Shown here in pieces: positions 1 through 4,114 of a DNA stretch of 5,422 nucleotides. The notes under the pieces were generated by a model, which searched no databases, was not told the DNA's origin, and saw nothing but the letters and a program-made list of their open reading frames with translations. Origin of the DNA: an uncultured Actinomycetes bacterium. Its GTDB lineage: Bacteria; Actinomycetota; Actinomycetes; Nanopelagicales; Nanopelagicaceae. Location: the NCBI GenBank assembly GCA_903932705.1, contig CAIZHC010000051.1:1-5422 (forward strand). The letters are read 5' to 3'. The stretch's first letter is position 1. Every line of letters starts with the position of its first letter. Position numbers and translations under genes: made by a program.

Positions 1-24
1 CGCAAGTTAATTTCCAAAATGTTC

Positions 25-1074
25 TCATTGACATCCACACTCGGGGTGGAAGTTCCAATGTCGGATATCTGGTACGCGCAGCGGCGATAGCAAGTCATAC
101 CAATGTGAAGTTGCGCGCAACGGACTCTGCCCAGTTGCAAAGTACTCTCCGATGGCAAGTGCAATAAGTCCTGAGATGTAAGAGATCGCAGCTGTGGGAG
201 CCTCGCTGCGAATATATTCATGGCTCACATCAGTCCCGTTATCTCGCTTTATAAGTCGCACACAGCGCAGACATGGATCCTGACCCGGAATTACCAATGG
301 TCCAATCTCAATCTCACGCCCAATAATTTGATTAATCTGTAGGTGAATACTTCCCTCGCTCATCCATCTTTGAACGTAATCCCACTCAATTGGCACCGTA
401 GAAATTATTAAGTCCGGTGTAATTCCCACTTCAACCTCCGGTTTTGAAATTTGAGCTCCACGTATGAAATCGTCGGTAAATGCAGCGCGCAGCTTCCCAA
501 TATCTTCCGGTCTGACAACTAACCCGCAAACATCATCAGGGGTTAGGCGATGCGGTAAGTGCGCCCGGGCAATTAAGCGTGTGGATGTGAAGCCCGAGGC
601 ATGCATGGCAATTAAGAGGTGACGCGCTAAACGAGTTTCACCTGAAATTAGGATTCGAAGTTTTGCGCGATTCGCAAATTCATCCTTTCCGCCATCGCCT
701 TCAGAATTTCTATGAGTGAGTAGTGTGAGTTCGCTCGTCGTTCGTGCGCGAATCAATTCCGCGCTCAGATCGCCATGCTTGGGGGATGCAGGTTCAAGGG
801 GGAGCAAGCTCGCATCGACGCAGCCCGCATCAACCAGTGTCCGCGCAAAGAGCATAAGCGGGGCGAGCTCCCACATTAATCCGCGTGAGATCTCGCGCAG
901 TGATTGCCTACCGCTAAGGCTGCGAATCATCTGCACCTGCAAGGGTTGATCAATGATTAATCCACGAGTTGGCAAGCCAAGCGTGTAACTCTCACCGCGC
1001 TTGGCCAAAGTGATTCCGGGCTTGAGGTGTAAATATGCGGATGCAGAGATTATGGAATGAGATTGAGATGCCAT
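25..1074 (-). CDS. ThiF/TOMM cyclodehydratase-like protein (E1-like fold, leader-peptide-binding type)
   Basis: This 349-residue protein resembles the stand-alone actinobacterial ThiF-like proteins often named TOMM precursor leader peptide-binding protein or bacteriocin cyclodehydratase. Residues 14-90 look like the N-terminal winged-helix region of that family. Residues 138-235 resemble an E1-type Rossmann fold. The hallmark is the C-terminal half: GPLVIPGQDPCLRC (C268, C271) and a final HPECGC (C346, C348), which would make a four-cysteine zinc site. The nucleotide-binding loop is degenerate: after the strand at 139-143 the sequence is SGETRLA instead of a GxGxxG loop, so adenylation is doubtful and a peptide-binding role is more likely. 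No YcaO partner or precursor peptide is visible. The ATG at 1074 has no Shine-Dalgarno sequence and may be leaderless. A strong terminator at 1131-1165 separates it from DUF5679, so it needs its own promoter in the 56 bp upstream, where I see no convincing one. The family call is firm; the substrate is unknown. Confidence 0.8.
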   Translation of the reverse strand: MASQSHSIISASAYLHLKPGITLAKRGESYTLGLPTRGLIIDQPLQVQMIRSLSGRQSLREISRGLMWELAPLMLFARTLVDAGCVDASLLPLEPASPKHGDLSAELIRARTTSELTLLTHRNSEGDGGKDEFANRAKLRILISGETRLARHLLIAMHASGFTSTRLIARAHLPHRLTPDDVCGLVVRPEDIGKLRAAFTDDFIRGAQISKPEVEVGITPDLIISTVPIEWDYVQRWMSEGSIHLQINQIIGREIEIGPLVIPGQDPCLRCVRLIKRDNGTDVSHEYIRSEAPTAAISYISGLIALAIGEYFATGQSPLRATSHWYDLLSPLRVPDIRHWNFHPECGCQ

Positions 1075-1130
1075 CTGCGAAGGATGTACTGATTAGCGCA
1101 TTCATATCTGCCCGCGGGTAAATCTGGGGA

Positions 1131-1165
1131 TAAAAAAATCACCCTCACGCATGGGTGAGGGTGAT
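1131..1165 (-). terminator. Rho-independent terminator after the DUF5679 gene
   Basis: Perfect 11-bp inverted repeat (1138-1148 with 1155-1165, arms ATCACCCTCAC and GTGAGGGTGAT) with a 6-nt loop. On the minus strand it is followed at once by seven T (1138-1132). There is no T-run directly after the stem on the plus strand, so it works in the minus direction. It ends the DUF5679 transcript about 80 nt beyond the stop codon and insulates the ThiF-like gene. Confidence 0.92.
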
Positions 1166-1198
1166 CCGAGCTTTTTCTAAACTTTCCTACCTTGTTAA

Positions 1199-1228
1199 AT
1201 CAAGAGAACTCTTGCTTCATCAAGAGAA
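1199..1228. repeat. 20-bp-period direct repeat ATCAAGAGAA with an embedded palindrome
   Basis: ATCAAGAGAA occurs at 1199-1208 and again at 1219-1228, exactly 20 bp apart. Between them CTCTTG (1209-1214) is the reverse complement of the CAAGAG in both copies, so it can pair with either neighbour (1201-1206 or 1221-1226) but not with both. The element lies in the DUF5679 3' untranslated region, between the stop codon and the terminator. It could be a protein-binding site or an RNA element with two alternative hairpins. The function is not known. Confidence 0.6.
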
Positions 1229-1242
1229 GATTGAGTGAGGTG

Positions 1243-1401
1243 TTAAGCCTTACCCAAGATGCGGTTGACCTTTGTGCCACAGACAGGACAGATTCCCTGC
1301 GCCATACGGCGACCGGACTCTGAAACCTTCACATGACCTTCGAAGGAACGCTTCTCTTTGCACTTAACGCAGTAGGCCTCGCCTTTGTATTCCTCAGCCA
1401 T
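1243..1401 (-). CDS. DUF5679 small zinc-ribbon protein
   Basis: A 52-residue protein that closely matches my memory of the actinobacterial DUF5679 family: CVKCKEKR near the N-terminus, then a central VKVSESGRRMAQG segment, CPVCGTK and a C-terminal NRILGKA. The cysteine pairs C11/C14 and C38/C41 should bind one zinc ion as a treble-clef or zinc-ribbon knuckle. I chose the ATG at 1401 rather than the upstream in-frame GTG at 1425, because MAEEYKGEAYC fits the family start and a good Shine-Dalgarno sequence (GGGAGGG, 1413-1407) sits 5 nt before it. The gene looks monocistronic: about 200 bp separate it from the YgjP gene, and its own terminator follows. The role is unknown; nucleic-acid or protein binding is the usual guess for such ribbons. 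Confidence 0.9.
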   Translation of the reverse strand: MAEEYKGEAYCVKCKEKRSFEGHVKVSESGRRMAQGICPVCGTKVNRILGKA

Positions 1402-1419
1402 AGTGACCCTCCCATCGCC

Positions 1420-1461
1420 ACACACTCAAAGCTTCGGGAGCCTCCCGTCGCGAGCGTGTGT
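1420..1461 (-). promoter_or_regulatory. Nested inverted repeat in the DUF5679 leader
   Basis: An inner inverted repeat (CGGGAG 1435-1440, CTCCCG 1442-1447) sits inside an outer one (ACACACTC 1420-1427 against GAGCGTGTGT 1452-1461, with one bulged C). It lies 6 bp upstream of the Shine-Dalgarno sequence. In RNA the inner stem would have to open partly for its loop. It could be a leader hairpin or a dimer-protein operator. A weak minus-strand -10 candidate (TATCGT, 1475-1470) lies just upstream, which would place this element in the transcribed leader. Confidence 0.35.
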
Positions 1462-1608
1462 ACAAGAGCACGATACCCGCGCCCCGCCTGGTTAGGGGGA
1501 TTTAACGCTCATTTATGCGGGGAGATATCGAAAAGAGGTCCGAAAGGGGCGAAATGTCCGTTTTTAGAGAGCCTAGAGAGCGCAGGCGCTCGCGCAGGGA
1601 AGGGATTC
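1462..1608. other. Intergenic stretch between the YgjP and DUF5679 genes
   Basis: No credible gene lies here. A plus-strand frame runs through it but overlaps the DUF5679 gene and shows no family signature. The stretch looks locally more GC-rich than its neighbours. It holds a 6-bp inverted repeat with a 2-nt centre (GAGCGC 1578-1583, GCGCTC 1586-1591) some 18 bp past the YgjP stop. There is no T-run after it on the minus strand, so it is at best a weak terminator. A short direct repeat, TAGAGAGC, occurs at 1565-1572 and 1574-1581. Confidence 0.5.
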
Positions 1609-2235
1609 CTAGGTGAGATCAGGAAGGGCGCTTAGACCCGCCTCAAAGCCCTCAAGGAAGGCCTCAGCCCGTTCTCTCTCGGGATAGCGAGCCAAGTACT
1701 CATGAAAATCCTTGCCGTGGCCAGGCACGCGTAAATGGATGAGTTCGTGAATGAGCACGCATCCCACCACGTAATCGGGAGCACCATTGAGCCGTAGCGA
1801 GATGCGGATGGTGCCATCGCTGGTGGTGCATGAACCCCAGCGCTCGCGCATAGAGCGCCAGGTGATTGCTGTTGGACGCTCATGAAAGTCGGGGAGGTAT
1901 GTTGTGAGTAATTCATTGGCCATGGTCGCGAGAACCTCATCACTTGACCGATTCTTCGCTTCACGGCGAAGGACTATCTCAATCATCTCCGGAATCACTG
2001 CGATCTCGTCTTTGCGGCTCATGCGATCTGGGATATGAATCTCGATAATTCCATTTTGTCGTAACGCGCTAATACTCCGTTTGCGGCGTGAGCTGCGAAT
2101 TACTCGGAATTCAGGGAGGTTCTCAGGCAGAGCCTTATTGCGTAGAAACTTCTGGCTCTTGCGCGGTTCGGTAATCATCTCAGGGAGGCTATCTTCAAAG
2201 AGCGAACTCTGAAGAAAATTATCCACCGCTTCCAA
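1609..2235 (-). CDS. YgjP-like zinc metallopeptidase (DUF45, M48-type)
   Basis: A 208-residue cytoplasmic protein of the YgjP/DUF45 family (COG1451). The catalytic core is intact: HELIH at residues 163-167 supplies two zinc-binding histidines and the general-base glutamate, and H173 in VPGHGKDFHEY fits the third ligand in the family pattern HExxHxxxxxHxxxF. The family's second signature is present as TWRSMRERWGSC at 125-136. Residues 1-40 are polar and probably a flexible extension. No signal peptide or membrane segment is visible. The start is TTG at 2235, supported by a purine-rich Shine-Dalgarno sequence (AAAAGGGGG, 2251-2243) 7 nt upstream; a GTG three codons later lacks suitable spacing. 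A possible minus-strand -10 (TAGATT, 2278-2273) would give a leader of about 30 nt. Substrates of this family are largely unknown. No clear terminator follows. Confidence 0.9.
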   Translation of the reverse strand: MEAVDNFLQSSLFEDSLPEMITEPRKSQKFLRNKALPENLPEFRVIRSSRRKRSISALRQNGIIEIHIPDRMSRKDEIAVIPEMIEIVLRREAKNRSSDEVLATMANELLTTYLPDFHERPTAITWRSMRERWGSCTTSDGTIRISLRLNGAPDYVVGCVLIHELIHLRVPGHGKDFHEYLARYPERERAEAFLEGFEAGLSALPDLT

Positions 2236-2270
2236 GAGTTATCCCCCTTTTCTCCACAGAGTTATCAACA
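2219..2270 (+). promoter_or_regulatory. Cluster of DnaA-box-like nonamers and an AGAGTTATC direct repeat
   Basis: Four nonamers in the same orientation resemble the DnaA box TTATCCACA: TTATCCACC (2219, one mismatch), TTATCCCCC (2239, two), TTCTCCACA (2250, one) and TTATCAACA (2262, one). The last three start 11 and 12 bp apart, so they fall on one face of the helix. Overlapping them is a direct repeat AGAGTTATC (2235-2243 and 2258-2266, 23 bp apart). The cluster covers the start and leader of the YgjP gene and lies upstream of the putative small-RNA promoter. It may be a DnaA or other regulator site. Part of the match at 2239 is simply the complement of the Shine-Dalgarno sequence. Confidence 0.35.
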
Positions 2271-2300
2271 AGAATCTAATGAGAATTGTGGCATTTCTTT

Positions 2301-2329
2301 TTGGTATTCGAGCCAAGTTGGCATAAGTT
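2301..2329 (+). promoter_or_regulatory. Putative sigma70-type promoter of the small RNA
   Basis: TTGGTA (2301-2306) and TAAGTT (2324-2329) are separated by exactly 17 bp. They match the -35 and -10 consensus at 4 of 6 and 3 of 6 positions. A start about 7 nt downstream falls at 2336, one base before the closing stem of the RNA. The match is weak by itself; the support comes from the position. Confidence 0.4.
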
Positions 2330-2335
2330 TCACTC

Positions 2336-2417
2336 ACCAAGTCCTCGGATAACCGTTTGATGTATGCAAGGGGAAGGCAGACATCAAATCGTGCGGCCGA
2401 GGATTTGGCTTTTTTAT
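2336..2417 (+). ncRNA. Putative structured small RNA, free-standing
   Basis: About 82 nt with strong predicted pairing. The closing stem is 12 bp, unbroken with one G-U pair (CCAAGTCCTCGG 2337-2348 with CCGAGGATTTGG 2397-2408). A T6 run (2410-2415) follows on the plus strand only, which fixes the strand. Inside, an 8-bp perfect stem (TTTGATGT 2356-2363, ACATCAAA 2381-2388) is followed by an A/G mismatch, three more pairs (TGC 2365-2367, GCA 2377-2379) and a 9-nt purine loop AAGGGGAAG (2368-2376). The two stems are joined by a 7/8-nt internal loop. No gene follows on the plus strand, so a riboswitch or leader is unlikely. It lacks the conserved SRP apex, T-arm or tmRNA features, and I do not recognise the family. 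It converges on the DUF2342 gene and diverges from the YgjP gene. A plain terminator would not need the long inner stem, but that simpler reading remains possible. Confidence 0.55.
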
Positions 2418-2418
2418 T
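2397..2418 (+). terminator. Intrinsic terminator end of the small RNA
   Basis: The 3' arm of the 12-bp closing stem (2397-2408) is followed by C and six T (2410-2415), then ATT. The full hairpin spans 2337-2408. On the minus strand the same hairpin is followed by GTGAGTGAAAC, with no T-run, so it should terminate plus-strand transcription only. Confidence 0.65.
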
Positions 2419-2428
2419 CCAGGTAAAG

Positions 2429-2450
2429 CCGGCCAGTCAAATGAGGCCGG
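2429..2450 (-). terminator. Hairpin overlapping the DUF2342 stop codon
   Basis: Perfect 6-bp all-GC stem (CCGGCC 2429-2434, GGCCGG 2445-2450) with a 10-nt loop that contains the TGA stop codon (2439-2437). On the minus strand it is followed by a poor T-run (CTTTACC), so it is a weak or factor-assisted terminator, or a 3' stabilising hairpin. With the terminator at 2397-2418 it gives a tail-to-tail arrangement between the DUF2342 gene and the small RNA. Confidence 0.4.
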
Positions 2451-3720
2451 AGAGATCATCTGGCACAGTGGTGCTCGCCAGAAACTTTGCAGGGTCAGCG
2501 AGATCAGCGGCAGTTGGAAGTAGCGCAGAGTCTTCCCAGCGATGATCGCGAATTTCAACTCCGCCATTTCTTCCGCCACTTATTTCATAAATCTCATTCC
2601 AGAAATGTGAACACTCTCGACTCAATCGTGGTGAGATTTGTAAACCTAAGAGCATTGCAAATAAGCGTTGGGTTGGTGCGCTCTCAATTCTGGTACGACG
2701 ATAACTCTCTTGCAGTGATGCAAGTGAAGGCAATCGATCTTTCGCTGAGAGGAATGTGAGGTGATCAATCCATCCCTCAATCAGCGCAAATGTCATCTCT
2801 AACTTTGCAAGTGCAGCGCTCTGTGCACCGCTCTGTTCTGGTTGGAACATTCCTTGGTTTATCGCAAGAGTAATTGAATCAGGATTGTTAATGTCGAGTT
2901 CACCTGAGTTCATTGCGCTCTCTGCCTGGCGTTGAATTGATTCAATATCAACTGTAATTCCAGAGCCGTAGCTTTGAATGAGTTCGCGGATATAACTTGC
3001 AAGCCATGGAGTGTGCGAGAAGAGGCGTTGAGCCGCGACCTCGCGAAGCGCCATGTAAATCGCAATCTCTTGTTCAGGAATTTCTAAGCCTTCACCCCAG
3101 AGCGCAATGTTCTGCGGAATTAAATGCGCTCCTGATTTTTCAAAGAGTGGAATCGCTGCATCTTGCGATCCAGTTAATCCAATGGAGAGCGTGCCGATTG
3201 AAGTTCCGAGTTGAGTAGCGATGAGTTGGCCCATAAAGGTGCGCATAATGGGTAAGAAATTCATCTCTCCATTTGCACCTGCACCGAGAGCGCTGAGACC
3301 GCCCAATCCACCGAGGGCGCTGAGATCTACTCCCTCTAAATCCTCAGGATCTAAGCTCTGTTGGCCCATCTCTTTAAGGACCTTGCCGAGCGCTTCAACC
3401 ATGCCCTCTGCGAGAGGCTCAACCAATTTCTGCCAACCGGCAACCGAGTGATCAATCCAATCCTTACGACTCCATGCCACATCAGCGTTCGCAGCGGTCA
3501 CTGGAAATTGAGTATGTTCATCAATCCAATTGTTGGCGATATCAATCGCCTCTTGCGCCTTCTTGGCATCGACTTGTCCAATTGGTAAGTCGTTATGAGT
3601 TGCTAAGAATTTGCGGGCAGCATCGCGCATCACCGTAGGTTGCAACATAGGCGCACCCTGCGCGCCTGCCGTTCCAGCGTTGAAGAATCCCTCGTTTGGA
3701 ACGAATCCAAAACCGCTCAC
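2437..3720 (-). CDS. DUF2342 family protein, annotated as zinc-dependent metalloprotease or putative hydrolase; active-site motif degenerate
   Basis: A 427-residue protein of the DUF2342 family (TIGR03624-like), relatives of the F420-biosynthesis-associated zincins. Conserved blocks are FGFVP at the N-terminus, the helix MALREVAAQRLFSHTPWL (about 223-240), SYGSGITVD, a later ALIEGWIDHL (about 312-321), and RDHRWEDSALLPTAADLADP near the end. A Gly/Ala/Leu-rich stretch (about 133-152) is a likely linker. The helix where true zincins carry HExxH reads REVAA (226-230), so both zinc histidines are gone, while the glutamates (E227 and E315 of EGW) remain. As I recall, most relatives keep at least the second histidine (REAAH). 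It may be a pseudoenzyme or a binding protein. I chose GTG at 3720 because AAAGGTGA (3732-3725) lies just upstream and VSGFGF matches the family start; an in-frame GTG at 3753 would add 11 residues. No signal peptide. It is transcribed away from the UPF0182 side. Confidence 0.85.
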   Translation of the reverse strand: MSGFGFVPNEGFFNAGTAGAQGAPMLQPTVMRDAARKFLATHNDLPIGQVDAKKAQEAIDIANNWIDEHTQFPVTAANADVAWSRKDWIDHSVAGWQKLVEPLAEGMVEALGKVLKEMGQQSLDPEDLEGVDLSALGGLGGLSALGAGANGEMNFLPIMRTFMGQLIATQLGTSIGTLSIGLTGSQDAAIPLFEKSGAHLIPQNIALWGEGLEIPEQEIAIYMALREVAAQRLFSHTPWLASYIRELIQSYGSGITVDIESIQRQAESAMNSGELDINNPDSITLAINQGMFQPEQSGAQSAALAKLEMTFALIEGWIDHLTFLSAKDRLPSLASLQESYRRTRIESAPTQRLFAMLLGLQISPRLSRECSHFWNEIYEISGGRNGGVEIRDHRWEDSALLPTAADLADPAKFLASTTVPDDLSGLI

Positions 3721-3865
3721 AAATTCACCTTTCCACTCCCAGATAACTTGCACGTGCGATGTGCGCTCGCCGATGAGGCACCATTAAGAAGAGAACAAAT
3801 TTCTCTCCGCATTACTTCCCACTTATCGCAGGGAAAATCTACTATCGCTGGGCTAAAGTGGTCCT
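3721..3865. promoter_or_regulatory. Divergent intergenic region between DUF2342 and the small membrane protein
   Basis: This 145-bp gap must carry promoters for both directions. On the plus strand TAAAGT (3854-3859) is a -10 candidate placed 6 nt before the ATG at 3866, with no clear -35. On the minus strand TTATCT (3746-3741) is a possible -10 that would give a leader of about 15 nt containing the Shine-Dalgarno sequence. An 8-bp palindrome GCACGTGC lies at 3750-3757. No PDZ or Lon-like protease reading frame is present here. Confidence 0.4.
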
Positions 3866-4105
3866 ATGAGCCATCCGCTAGCTTCGCAGGTTGTTATTGC
3901 ACAAGCTGCGAGCGCGCATGCGACCTCCAGCGCTTTTGCAGCGCTGATCTGGTGGGCAGTTCCCGTAGTCCTGGTGAGTGTGGCGATTGGATATGTCGTT
4001 TGGACATCAAAGTACAAAGATAAGTTCCAAAACGAGACTAATCGCTCGGTAGATAAGTTCAACCTCTTCCAACAGACTCTGCGGGGGCCTGATTCCGAGC
4101 ACTAG
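3866..4105 (+). CDS. Small single-pass membrane protein, unknown family
   Basis: A 79-residue protein that I do not recognise. Residues 1-22 are Ala/Ser-rich. Residues 24-46 form one clear membrane segment (FAALIWWAVPVVLVSVAIGYVVW). A basic stretch follows (SKYKDKF, 48-54), then a polar tail of about 25 residues. The positive-inside rule places the N-terminus outside and the tail in the cytoplasm. The N-terminal segment is too weakly hydrophobic for a signal peptide. The ATG has no Shine-Dalgarno sequence; TAAAGT 6 nt upstream suggests a leaderless mRNA. The gene ends 9 nt before the UPF0182 start on the same strand and is probably cotranscribed with it, which hints at a small partner subunit. 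In other Actinobacteria, from memory, a PDZ/Lon-like secreted protease gene occupies this position; this protein is not a remnant of it as far as I can see. Confidence 0.75.
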   Translation: MSHPLASQVVIAQAASAHATSSAFAALIWWAVPVVLVSVAIGYVVWTSKYKDKFQNETNRSVDKFNLFQQTLRGPDSEH

Positions 4106-4108
4106 AGT
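4103..4108 (+). promoter_or_regulatory. Possible -10 element for the UPF0182 gene
   Basis: TAGAGT fits TANNNT and ends 6 nt before the ATG at 4115, the same geometry as TAAAGT before the ATG at 3866. It overlaps the TAG stop codon of the upstream gene. A leaderless start here would let UPF0182 be expressed apart from the small gene; translational coupling is the alternative. Confidence 0.35.
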
Positions 4109-4114
4109 ATTTCC

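Noticed and set aside
1435..1447. CGGGAG/CTCCCG repeat as a terminator
   Set aside because: The centre is a single base and no T-run follows on either strand; listed as a leader repeat instead.
1333..1635. 100-codon plus-strand reading frame
   Set aside because: It overlaps the DUF5679 gene antisense and the end of the YgjP gene, with no Shine-Dalgarno sequence and no recognisable motif.
2219..2270. Chromosomal replication origin
   Set aside because: No dnaA, dnaN, rpmH or AT-rich unwinding region is nearby, and the boxes are imperfect and few.
2336..2417. SRP (4.5S) RNA
   Set aside because: Size and single-hairpin shape fit, but the conserved apex (a GGAA tetraloop closed by UCC/GGA, then AGCAGCC) is absent; the loop is AAGGGGAAG.
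2336..2417. Miniature inverted-repeat transposable element with 12-bp ends
   Set aside because: No target-site duplication flanks the ends, and the T6 run and possible promoter fit a transcript better.
3640..4023. 127-codon plus-strand reading frame
   Set aside because: It runs antisense to the DUF2342 start and out of frame through the small membrane protein gene; its composition is not protein-like.
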